From Bacteroidales bacterium (GTDB lineage Bacteria; Bacteroidota; Bacteroidia; Bacteroidales; Lentimicrobiaceae), in the NCBI GenBank assembly GCA_016709025.1, contig JADJEQ010000011.1, positions 62,001 to 126,000 of the forward strand: 64,000 bases of DNA, read 5' to 3'. The notes below the pieces were generated by a model. It worked only from the letters and a program-made list of their open reading frames with translations. It searched no databases and was not told where the DNA came from. Both the position numbers and the translations under genes were made by a program. Positions 56,101 through 64,000 of this stretch are shown in pieces (within the stretch, counting starts at the first letter, position 1; every line of letters begins with the position of its first letter).

Positions 56101-56506
56101 CGCTGAATCCCCTCGAATAATCTTCCTCACTTTGTGAAAAAGAGAATCTGATGTTTCCTTCGTAACAAACCACAAAATATTTTGCCCCTTTCTTCAGGTT
56201 TACCTTCCATTTATTCAGTTTAATGGCTCCGCTCTCATCCCGGTCCATACCCGGATCTTTTTCGCCTGCTCCGGAACCCAGAAGTTCAACTTGTGCATTG
56301 GCGGAAAATGAAGTGAGCGAAAACGATGCATTGAGGCTGAAGACTGTTTCTTCAGCATTCAGGTTAAATACAGAATCAACAACCACAATACGGCCCGATT
56401 CAGGGACAATCTGAACCGATAAATTATGCTGAATTGTAGTGTTATCCTGCGAATAACCCAATAAGGTGATTATGAACAATAGATTAACTGCCAGGTATTT
56501 TTTCAT
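53159..56506 (-). CDS. Three-domain secreted peptidase: M1 aminopeptidase, M28 peptidase, PDZ
   Basis: Start at 56506 (MKKYLAVNLLFIITLLGYSQ) gives the signal peptide; the in-frame extension upstream is not needed. About 1115 residues. M1 gluzincin: HELLHNWWG (~300-308) with the third ligand in WCEGITAY (~322). An intermediate beta domain leads to an M28 zinc peptidase: SAHYDHLGLG, GADDNASGVSILLEVARSM, FTGEEAGLIGSRYF, ATENYHKPSDTYDKI (all ligands present). PDZ domain at the end (GVKIASVGKDSPGEKAGLLA, SINGEPVKSLREY). Exported peptidase for peptide uptake or processing. The gene is intact over 3.3 kb. Confidence 0.9.
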   Translation of the reverse strand: MKKYLAVNLLFIITLLGYSQDNTTIQHNLSVQIVPESGRIVVVDSVFNLNAEETVFSLNASFSLTSFSANAQVELLGSGAGEKDPGMDRDESGAIKLNKWKVNLKKGAKYFVVCYEGNIRFSFSQSEEDYSRGFSESPGIISDSGIYLAGSTYWVPAFNENPVTFNLSVSLPVDWKSVSQGERVVEKVTGNRHSDTWKCTTPQEEIFLIGARFNEYSHKMNSGIDAMAFMRTPDEALAAKYLDLTEQYMDMYQKLLGPYPYTKFALVENFWETGYGMPSFTLLGEKIIRFPFILYSSYPHELLHNWWGNSVYIEFDKGNWCEGITAYGADHLIGEQRGQGEDYRRSTLQKFTNVVDETNDFPVNQFIARHDAASEAIGYGKSMMMWHMLRRQLGDENFKKGFALFYKNFKFKKASFDDIRTSFETVTGSSLEQFFIQWLTRTGAPEIAISEAKVSKVDDKYELILTLQQKQKAGVFGVNIPVLVATGKGTETFVVNMKDKTQDFQFSLASEPLKLAVDPQYDVFRILDPMEVPPTWSKVLASRENLVILPSKADDNKRKLYKDFVDKWKALDNDQFEVVFDNELTGLPDNKTSWILGFENMFAHKITTPIAGSHSSLTGDSVIFENKATVKANHSFVLTVYNEQNTEFNQAFIALDNQSAIDGLMRKLPHYGKYSYLGFEGDEPVNVAKGEWPVLNSPLIKIFESSARNLNLIQKREPLAVMAPVFSEQKMMDHIKYLASDEMKGRGLGTKELDEAANYLAGKFQEYGLEPIGGLYFQQFYHNFTDKGGMQLKNVVGMIQGTDEKLKDSPVILSAHYDHLGLGWPDVHKGNEGKIHPGADDNASGVSILLEVARSMAKTVQPKRSIIFIAFTGEEAGLIGSRYFVSQAKNYFPGTVMANVNLDSDGSLFDKNLLVLNGNSANEWKFVFMGTDYTTGVKSEVVQLELDASDQVAFIEKGIPAVQLFTGATENYHKPSDTYDKIDGKGLVKVATVAKEVMEYLADRDTPFEFTGKMPEANNAEIVKPKTDRRASTGSVPDFAYTGAGVKIASVGKDSPGEKAGLLAGDVITSINGEPVKSLREYSEILKKFQPGDAVEFSLTRNEKEKVISVTLGER

Positions 56507-56569
56507 CTGCTTATGAATTTTTAGATCAGTAACTCCTTGCAAAAGTAAGTTATCCCCGTTTACCTGCAT

Positions 56570-56716
56570 TGGGTGTAAATCACAAAATGCCTTTGATTGA
56601 AAAGAACAGAAACAATATGGATTGTTAAATGTTTTTAATCTGGATAAGACCTGGAATAAACAGATAATTTAATGAACAAGAATTTAGATTATTTTTGTAA
56701 ATCAATCTTCCCTTTT
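56570..56716. other. Divergent promoter region between the peptidase and the next T9SS gene
   Basis: Short region with AT-rich stretch TTGTTAAATGTTTTTAATC. I see no strong TAnnTTTG element. Nothing coding. Confidence 0.35.
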
Positions 56717-57466
56717 ATGCTAAAGCAATTACTATCAGCAATATTTGTCCTCTCCTTATTTCAGGTGAATGCCCAGCAACTACTGCTGCTTGACCGGGAT
56801 CACGGAAACAGGATCGTGAATGATTCAGTGGTTACAGTTACGAGTACTGATCCTGAAATCATTGACCTTACCATGTACTTCACCATGAAGAACAATACCG
56901 ACCAGGTTCTTTCACTTAATCTCCGGAAAACCGTTCACATGATGGCCGATTCGACCATCGATTATTTTTGCTTCGGGATAAAGTGCTGGCCTGAAACGGA
57001 TACCACCAATTACCCCGATACTTTACTGCCCGGAGCTGAAGATTATACTTTTGCCTCCCATGTGGTGCATTACCGCAGGTTTGACATGCCACCACTGCCT
57101 TCCGGATTTTCATCCATTACTTATACAATATACGACGACACAAGTTTTCCTGAACCTGTTGAAGCGAGTGTAACAGTTAACTACCATCATCAGAGTAACG
57201 TTGGTATTAATAAAAAAGACATTCGTGAAGCATTGGTTTATCCGAACCCGGCTACCGGGATTATTCATGTTATTTCCGGGGATGGCTTTACAGGAGAAGC
57301 GAACGTTAAAATTTTCAACAGCCTAGGTCTGATGGTAAAGGAATTCAAAGGGTGTGCTGATGATGGCAGACTAACCATTCCGGTTGATGAACTTCAGACC
57401 GGCTGCTATTTCGGCCGCATAGAAAATTCTGAAAAAGAGGCCATCACGTTCCGGTTTATAAAATAA
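56717..57466 (+). CDS. T9SS-type A sorting-domain protein
   Basis: Start at 56717 (MLKQLLSAIFVLSLFQVNAQ) gives a signal peptide; upstream in-frame Met at 56672 is less likely. 249 residues. The middle is a beta domain of unknown family (VNDSVVTVTSTDPEIIDLTM). The C-terminal ~75 residues are a Por secretion tail: ALVYPNPATGIIHVISG, ANVKIFNSLGLMVKEF, LQTGCYFGRIENSEKEAITF. Secreted or surface-attached by the type IX system. Monocistronic. Confidence 0.85.
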   Translation: MLKQLLSAIFVLSLFQVNAQQLLLLDRDHGNRIVNDSVVTVTSTDPEIIDLTMYFTMKNNTDQVLSLNLRKTVHMMADSTIDYFCFGIKCWPETDTTNYPDTLLPGAEDYTFASHVVHYRRFDMPPLPSGFSSITYTIYDDTSFPEPVEASVTVNYHHQSNVGINKKDIREALVYPNPATGIIHVISGDGFTGEANVKIFNSLGLMVKEFKGCADDGRLTIPVDELQTGCYFGRIENSEKEAITFRFIK

Positions 57467-57773
57467 TTGTATCTTTTATTTAAGTTAAGCGATTTGAGAG
57501 GAGCAACATGCTTTTTTTATGAATTGCTGTCAAATTTTATCATGCCAGATTGATCTTTATCAGAGTCACTCAAATTAGGTATGACTTCAGGAATATTTAA
57601 CATTTGCCTCACTGATATAATCCATAAACCAAAGCTGCTATATAAACTAAATTTAATATTGAAATTTCAGATATCCGGTTCAATTAATTATATATTTGCT
57701 TTAACTATTGAACATTATTGGATTTATAAACTCAAGCCATAGGAATTATTAACTTTCGTAGAAAATAGTAATT
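57467..57773. promoter_or_regulatory. Spacer with promoter for the Ig-like giant
   Basis: TATATTTG at 57691-57698 matches TAnnTTTG, 76 bases before the start at 57774. The rest of the 307 bases shows nothing coding. Confidence 0.5.
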
Positions 57774-60700
57774 ATGAAAACTGGTATTTTTATCCTTTTA
57801 CTCAACTTTTTCTGCGTTATTTCATCCTTTGGACAAAATAACCCACCCGTTGCCATCCCCGACAGCCTTGAAGTTATGGAGCAGGTTTCTGTTCTGATTG
57901 ACGCAAAGGCCAACGACTATGACCCCGATGGTGATCAGATTTTTTTCCAATCAATAGATCCTCACTTTGGCGATGCCGAAGTAGTTGATGAAAAGATCCT
58001 GTACAGGTCAGATCCCCGTTTCAGCACCGATTATATTCGGTATTCGGTCAGGGATGATCAATCTCCACCTATGGTTTCACCGTAGTACCATTGTCAAAAT
58101 AATCCTCCTGCCCAATCCTGATATTCCGGTAGCTGTTGCCGATACCTTTTGAACTGATGAAATTGCTGCCCCATAACATTAACCTGGTTGCCAATGATTA
58201 TGACCTAAATGGAGATGAATTTAAAATAAATGAAATCAGATTTGTCGATAACTGTTCAGTTGAGATCACCCTGATTCCGTTTCCGTGACAGTTACACCCG
58301 GACTTGGCTCTCTGAGCACTTTCAATTATAGCCTGCAAGAGAGAACTACCGGAACAGATTATACCTCAGATTTTGTTAAGGTAAGGATTCTTGTCCTTGA
58401 TAATCCCGATATTCCGGTAATTAACCCCGATACCGCTTATGCAACCGGAGGAATCGCGGTGAGCATTCCTGTTTTGGACAATGATTCCGATCCACAGGGT
58501 GATGCGATTGAAATCAATACCATTAACCAGGCATCGGATGGTTTGGTTACACTTAACGGTGATGAAATAACCTACCTTCCCGATTTATCATTCACCGGAC
58601 CCGACCAGTTCCAGTACAACATCAGGGAAACTGCGGATCATTCAATTTATTCGGATAAAACAACTGTGAAGGTATTCGTTAGCAAGAATCCGGATTGTCC
58701 GGTGGGCATTGAAGACAATGCGTCAGGAACTACGGCTGTGCCCATGACCATTGATGTTCTTGCCAATGATTATGATATTAATGGCGATCCTTTAGAGATT
58801 AAAGATGTAAGCCGCGGCACCATCACGACCGATCATAAAATTCTTTTTCAGTCTTTACCAACAGCGCTGGGACAGGACTCAATATTCTACAGGGTTATGC
58901 AGGCGAATAACTCCTCATCATTTAGTGAATGGACAAAAGTGAATATCCAGTTAGCTGTAAACCCTGATCTGCCGGTTGCAGTGGATGATTATGCAACTGC
59001 CCATGCAGGAATTCCAATAGAAATAAGGCCCCTGGTCAATGACATCGGAAATGCCGAGGATACGCTGATACTTTCTTCTGCATCCAATAATGCTTTCGTG
59101 CCCAGGCAAGGGGCTGTCTATACGACAGACGATGTTGTAAATTATGTTCCTGCCTTTCAGGCCGGGGGATCAGATGTGATCCGATACGCTGTTAAAGGGA
59201 ATGGAGGGAACAGTACACTGGCGATGGGTAAAATTTATGTTACCATCACGAAACAGCCGTATTATGATTCATTACAGGTGAATAACATCAATGCCGGGGT
59301 GCATGCGAACGGGTCACTGTTTTCAAAGCACATGGAGCTACCGGTTCCGATAAGTTCCGGTCTTGGGGATATGGGACCACATTTCAGGTTCCCTGTTGAT
59401 GCCTGTTCAAGTACTATTTTCTCGGGTTCCCTGTGGCTCGGCGGATTTGATCAGACAGGTGAACTCCACTTTTCAGGACAAAGGTATACGGAAACCGGAC
59501 ATGATTTCCGAACCGGCCCGATATCCGGGACATACGACACTTCTCATTACCTGAAATTCGGCAGGACCTGGAAAATAAGCCGTGGAGAAATCGAACACCA
59601 TAAGCAAAACTATCATCAACCAGGTTATCAACCTGTTGAAGCCATTCTTACATGGCCCGGAAACGGTAATCCGGCTCTGGGTCAGGCAGCACAACTTGCG
59701 CCATATGCCGACCTCAGCAATGACGGCATTTATAACTGCATGGATGGCGATTATCCGCTGATACGGGGCGATCAGACCGTTTTTTTTATGTACAATGATG
59801 ATAGTCCACGACCGGAAAACGAGACCAATCCATTGGGAATAGAAATTCATGCTATGGTATACGGATTTGATGCCCCGACTGACACCGCTTTGTTCAATAC
59901 CGTTTTCGTACATTATGATTTGATTAACAGGTCATCCAACAGTTACAATGATTGCTACCTGGGAATCTTTACCGACCTGGATATCGGGTTATATTCGGAT
60001 GATTACATCGCTTCAGACGTAACAAGAGGCTCGTATTACGGGTACAATGGTAAAGATATCGATGGCAACGGTCAATATTGTACATACGGGGATAATCCGC
60101 CGGCACAGGCTGTTACTATCCTCGCCGGACCTTTGAAATACGATGACGGTCTCGATAATCCTATCGGAGGATGCGATGAAAGCATCAATGGACTGAATTT
60201 CGGCAATGATATCATTGACGATGAAAGATTAGGCATGACAGTATTTTCAAATTTCTGGGTGTATAACGAGGGTGGTTTTGACCCTCCTGAGTTATATGGA
60301 ATTCATTACTATAATTATATGAAGGGGATCTTCAATGACTTCACCCCTTTTATGTATGGTGGAAACGGCCATACAGGATCTGGAGCAACAGGTACGGAAT
60401 GCAATTTTATGTTTCCAGGTAATTCCGATCCGCTTAACTGGGGCACTGACTGTGAGTTCCCGGAAGGAGGCTACAACCAGGGTACCAAATTCTGGACAGA
60501 AGAAGAATCGGGTAATAATCCCGGTGACAGACGAGGTCTGGGAGCCATCGGGCCATTTTCATTCAGCCCCGGTCAGGTGCATGAAGTTGAAGTTGCTTAC
60601 TGCACAGGACAAGGCAATTCAGGCCCCGCTTCCTCGGTTGATCAGTTGCTGAGAAACATCGACAGCCTGTTATTCAAGGTTGCGCACAACGGGTTGATTG

Positions 60701-60978
60701 TGCCCAACAACGCGCTCAGTATAAGACCTGAAGCGTCAGATGAAACTTTCGGGATTTACCCGAATCCGTCTTCAACTTTCATCACTGTGCAAGGAATACC
60801 TTTGAATAAGCCCGCTGAATATGCCGTTTACAGTATGGTTGGCACAATGGTAACATCGGGTAAATGGCTGCCAGGCGACCAGGCGGCTATTGATGTCCGA
60901 AACCTGACAAAGGGTATGTATATCATAAAGCTAACCACCGATAAATCGGTATTGTCAGGGAAATTTATCAGGGAATAA
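57774..60978 (+). CDS. Large Ig/cadherin-like repeat protein with T9SS tail, frameshifted at the N-terminal end
   Basis: Signal peptide KTGIFILLLNFFCVISSFGQ. Four to five tandem Ig-like (Bacteroidetes type) repeats, each starting NPDIPVAV.D or similar and containing NDxDxxGD (ANDYDPDGDQI, DNDSDPQGDAIEI, ANDYDINGDPLEI), likely Ca-binding. Then ~450 residues of an enzyme-less beta region (GSLWLGGFDQTGELHFSGQR, CNFMFPGNSDPLNWGTDCEF), ending in a type A sorting tail (IYPNPSSTFITVQG, LTKGMYIIKLTTDKS). Frameshifts lie near 58080, 58155 and 58275. Surface or secreted protein; role unknown. Confidence 0.8.
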
Positions 60979-61301
60979 GGTGAGATCATCTTCTCAGGTT
61001 GCCTGATCCTTTCATCTCTTTTTTACATTTCAGCCAAATAAAACCGGTGATATAAAGCCATGAAATTGCTTTTGAAAAATTTTACCAACAATTACAGGAA
61101 TAATCTACTTTCCCGTGTAAAATTTGTATCTTGGTACAGTGATTCTTTGACCCTAAAACTATTAGTTCTCATACCCACTCGCATTTCTTGTACTTCTGAG
61201 CATCCGGCCTGACGTGAATTCTTTCTGGTTCAAAAAACACCAATGAACATCCCTAAAAGTAAAGTTCAGAAAATGTCTTTAAACTCACTATAGATATAGA
61301 A
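60979..61301. other. Intergenic spacer, nothing seen
   Basis: 323 bases without a supported ORF, repeat or clear promoter element. A T-rich stretch follows the stop but I see no convincing terminator stem. Confidence 0.4.
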
Positions 61302-63767
61302 ATGAAAGCAACAGCAATTTTCATGATTTCGGTTTTATGGATCGCAAACCAGGTGAAATCGCAGGAAACTGACAATCTATCTTCCGTTGTAAACCCCGGG
61401 ATCGACAGAGTTGGTATTGTTGTAAATGGCGCTCTTTTAGTTCCGTCGTATGAAACTGCTTTCCCGGTACATGAAACCAATTTTTCTGCTGAACCTGCGT
61501 TACTGATTGATACGGTATCTGTTTCTGAAACAGGAAACTACGATCCGGCTATTTCAGTTGAACCTGCAATGCTTCTTCAATATGGAAATTATCTGGGAAC
61601 CTGCGCCCCTCCAATGACCTATGAGGTTCATGCCAGATACCTGACTGACAATCTGGTGATTCATGATAATTTCAATGGTTCTGCATTTATATCACTCACC
61701 GGACAAAATGATTATGTATCATCTTTGACTTTAATTCCGGTAGATGGCGTTGTGGATACAACCATCTATGTCAGGCATTGTCCGGATTTTTACGATAATT
61801 ACACTTATATAAACCACAATAGTTCCGGGGTCGATGTTAGTATACTTGTTGAAACCGAGCCGGTAGCAGGAGATGCCCCGGTTTCAACCCTCGGGCAGCT
61901 TCAGGCTGAACCGGGAACGGTGATCAGGGTTCCGGTTACAGCCACAAATTTCGATTATGTGTCAGAAATTCATTATATCATCGAATTTGATCCAGAGGTG
62001 CTCTCCTACATAGATTTGCAAACTTATCATGTCTGGTGGGCTGATGCCACGGTTGTAGAAATCGGTCCGAAACTTTCTCAGTTAATTGTTGATGTTGGAT
62101 GCCCGTCAGATGTCTATATGTTAGCCCCGGATAATGAGAAAATTCTGGAACTTCAGTTTAACTACCTATCCGGAAATACCAGCCTGGTTTTCAGCGATTG
62201 TTCATTCAGAAACTTCTGGAGTTTCATCCCCGATGATGAGCCGGCCTCTGAATTCTATAACAATGGTTCGGTTAGTTCATCCGTCAGATTTACCTCTGTT
62301 GACCTCAACCTTGAAGGCTTATTTAATCCTTGTATCGGGAAGATGAACCAGGCCATGGGCGACACAGCACCATACTTCCCGGGCGAAGTTGCTGATCAGG
62401 TGGCCATCAGACTGGCATCGTCATCAGCTTCCTACTTAACCGTATTTGAAATAGACTCAGTTGAGGTTGATCAGGATGGACATTGCGAATTCAAAGTGCC
62501 AGCCATATATCAAGGCGATTATTATATTACTGTTTCGCACCGGAATAGCATAGAAACCTGGTCGGCTACCCCGGTTTCATTCAATGACAGTATTGTCCAG
62601 TACGATTTCACCACCTCGGCCTGCCAGGCCTATGGCAACAATTTAAAAGCCATTGGCGACAGCTATAGTATGTATGCCGGTGACATAAATCAGGATGGGG
62701 TGATTGACAGCGAAGATATGACCCCGGTTGATAACGATGCTTCTGCTTTTTCTTCAGGATATATATCATCAGACATCAATGGTGATGGGATGACAGATAC
62801 CTGGGATATGACTTTTCTTGACAATAATTCCTGTAATTTCGTTGAGAAAAAATTTCCCTCGTCAGAATTCCTTCCTGTTTTAACTACTGATTCGATCAAT
62901 GACATAAGGGTAACATCTGCCATTTGCCATGGGAGTATTCTGCATCAGGGCGGATCGCAAATTACAGCCAGGGGTGTATGCTGGAATACTTCACCGGAAC
63001 CGGCGATAACAGACAACCATACGGTAGAGGGAGGAGGACCCGGATTCTTTGCGAGCAGTTTTACAGGCCTGACCCCGAATACCTTATATTACATCAGGGC
63101 TTATGCTTCCAACAACGAAGGTACATCCTATGGCAATGAATTGAGTTTTAATTCAGCCTTCTTTTCTCCGGGAGAAGGCGTTACGGATATCGATAACAAT
63201 TCCTATTTAACCGTAATCATCGGATTTCAGGAATGGATGGCTGAGAATCTGAATGTTACCCGATACCGCAATGGTGATTCAATACCGAACGTTACCGATA
63301 ACGCTGCATGGAGTGATTACTTATCCGGTGCTTTCTGCTGGTACAACAACGATGAAACCACTTACAGCAATATTTATGGTGCATTGTACAACTGGCATTC
63401 TGTAACTGACACCCGAAGTCTTTGTCCAGAGGGTTGGCATGTTCCGACCGATATAGAGTGGACTGAATTAATAACCAACTATTTAGGGGGAGCATATATA
63501 GCCGGTTCAAAACTGAGATCTTCGGGTGGTTGGAATATCAATGGAAATGGCACCAATATCAGCGGGTTTAACGGACTGCCGGGAGGAGTGCGGTATTATC
63601 ATCCCTCTTTGTCGTTTAGTTCAATAGGAGAAGCGGCCGGATTCTGGAGTTCTACAGAAAAAACCATAGGCACTGCCCTTTATCGCTATTTACCGGATTA
63701 TGATTATGTAGGTTGGAACTCAAATTGGAAAAATAACGGTTATTCGGTTCGGTGTTTAAAGGATTAG
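61302..63767 (+). CDS. Cohesin-like, dockerin-like, Fn3-like and FISUMP multidomain protein
   Basis: 821 residues, intact. Signal peptide (MISVLWIANQVKS, cleavage near QE). A cohesin-like beta sandwich spans ~190-340 (LGQLQAEPGTVIRVPVTATN, IHYIIEFDPEVLSYID). A dockerin-like pair of EF-hand loops follows (DINQDGVIDSEDM, DINGDGMTDTWDM, ~465-505). An Fn3-like domain (GVCWNTSPEPAITDNH, LTPNTLYYIRAYA) is followed by a FISUMP domain (VIIGFQEWMAENLNVTRY, LYNWHSVTDT, CPEGWHVPTDIEWTEL, GFNGLPGGVR), ending NNGYSVRCLKD. It resembles the domain at the end of the 10427 gene. Cell-surface scaffold or binding role is inferred. No catalytic motif. Confidence 0.82.
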   Translation: MKATAIFMISVLWIANQVKSQETDNLSSVVNPGIDRVGIVVNGALLVPSYETAFPVHETNFSAEPALLIDTVSVSETGNYDPAISVEPAMLLQYGNYLGTCAPPMTYEVHARYLTDNLVIHDNFNGSAFISLTGQNDYVSSLTLIPVDGVVDTTIYVRHCPDFYDNYTYINHNSSGVDVSILVETEPVAGDAPVSTLGQLQAEPGTVIRVPVTATNFDYVSEIHYIIEFDPEVLSYIDLQTYHVWWADATVVEIGPKLSQLIVDVGCPSDVYMLAPDNEKILELQFNYLSGNTSLVFSDCSFRNFWSFIPDDEPASEFYNNGSVSSSVRFTSVDLNLEGLFNPCIGKMNQAMGDTAPYFPGEVADQVAIRLASSSASYLTVFEIDSVEVDQDGHCEFKVPAIYQGDYYITVSHRNSIETWSATPVSFNDSIVQYDFTTSACQAYGNNLKAIGDSYSMYAGDINQDGVIDSEDMTPVDNDASAFSSGYISSDINGDGMTDTWDMTFLDNNSCNFVEKKFPSSEFLPVLTTDSINDIRVTSAICHGSILHQGGSQITARGVCWNTSPEPAITDNHTVEGGGPGFFASSFTGLTPNTLYYIRAYASNNEGTSYGNELSFNSAFFSPGEGVTDIDNNSYLTVIIGFQEWMAENLNVTRYRNGDSIPNVTDNAAWSDYLSGAFCWYNNDETTYSNIYGALYNWHSVTDTRSLCPEGWHVPTDIEWTELITNYLGGAYIAGSKLRSSGGWNINGNGTNISGFNGLPGGVRYYHPSLSFSSIGEAAGFWSSTEKTIGTALYRYLPDYDYVGWNSNWKNNGYSVRCLKD

Positions 63768-64000
63768 AAAATATATCCTTTTACGGGCAGATTTCCATCA
63801 GCAATACTTTCACTCTTCAAAAACCTGATTCTTTTCCTTACGTCAATCAGGGAGGTAGTAATTCTATCAGTGACTATTCTTTCATATGCTATTCAAACTA
63901 TTATGAATTAATTTTTCAGATAATGATAGTCATTGCTTTATTATATGTTAATTATATGTTAATTATATGCAAATAGATATATCCCACCTCACTTCCACCT
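63768..64000 (+). other. Right-edge sequence, no supported gene
   Basis: AT-rich, with a short tandem word TATATGTTAAT near 63945-63970. No ORF with coding character is seen before the window ends. Confidence 0.4.

Overview
The window looks like a chromosomal segment of an environmental Bacteroidota, probably Bacteroidales-like. Pointers are type IX secretion tail domains, Fibrobacter-type (FISUMP) surface proteins, OMP_b-brl/TonB-type receptors, promoters with a TAnnTTTG -7 element, a clade II nos cluster without nosR, and AT-rich spacers full of short tandem words. There is one tRNA (Val, CAC), no rRNA, no CRISPR array and no prophage.

Layout: (1) 1-915, a broken secreted repeat protein. 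(2) 1197-8811, a minus-strand chromate module: His-tailed DMT transporter, a ChrB-domain/AraC fusion regulator, a stand-alone ChrB domain, a YVTN propeller, an outer-membrane receptor-like barrel, a lipoprotein and ChrA. Every gene here is interrupted. (3) 9141-12587, a barrel protein and a double-FISUMP surface protein. (4) 12593-16464, a type IIG-like restriction-modification gene. Its methyltransferase domain is split, in frame, by a REP-associated tyrosine transposase (RAYT) plus four translated REP-like palindromes; this is the most unusual object in the window. (5) 16824-31916, denitrification and NO defence: an Rrf2 regulator, a two-subunit NO-reductase-like heme-copper enzyme, a fasciclin lipoprotein, nosYFDL, an unknown membrane protein, nosZ, a cytochrome c lipoprotein, two di-iron proteins, a second Rrf2 regulator and a DUF438-like protein, then a phospholipase A-like gene and a DUF2141 gene. 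(6) 32285-39221, a cupin-TetR-RND efflux operon with a visible operator. (7) 39545-40324, a divergent SRAP protein. (8) 40464-51603, two arsenic blocks: acr3, arsM, arsC and arsR, then an ArsR-permease-thioredoxin-ArsF-ArsG-rhodanese train with Cys-rich envelope proteins. (9) 52120-63767, a DUF1801 gene, tRNA-Val, an M1-M28-PDZ peptidase and three T9SS or surface proteins.

The core of the window makes an organism able to reduce NO and N2O. NO is handled by the NOR-like pair and Rrf2-controlled iron-sulfur repair proteins, and N2O by lipoprotein NosZ fed by a cytochrome c. This is combined with resistance to chromate, arsenite/arsenate and possibly organoarsenicals.

Caution: many reading frames between 1 and 16.5 kb, and a few later (norB-like, nosZ, pldA-like, arsG-like, the Ig-like giant), are broken by single-base indels, often in homopolymers, and by two nonsense codons. 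Several very long genes elsewhere are intact. I cannot tell sequencing error from real decay without reads. Coordinates of broken genes span the whole recognisable gene.
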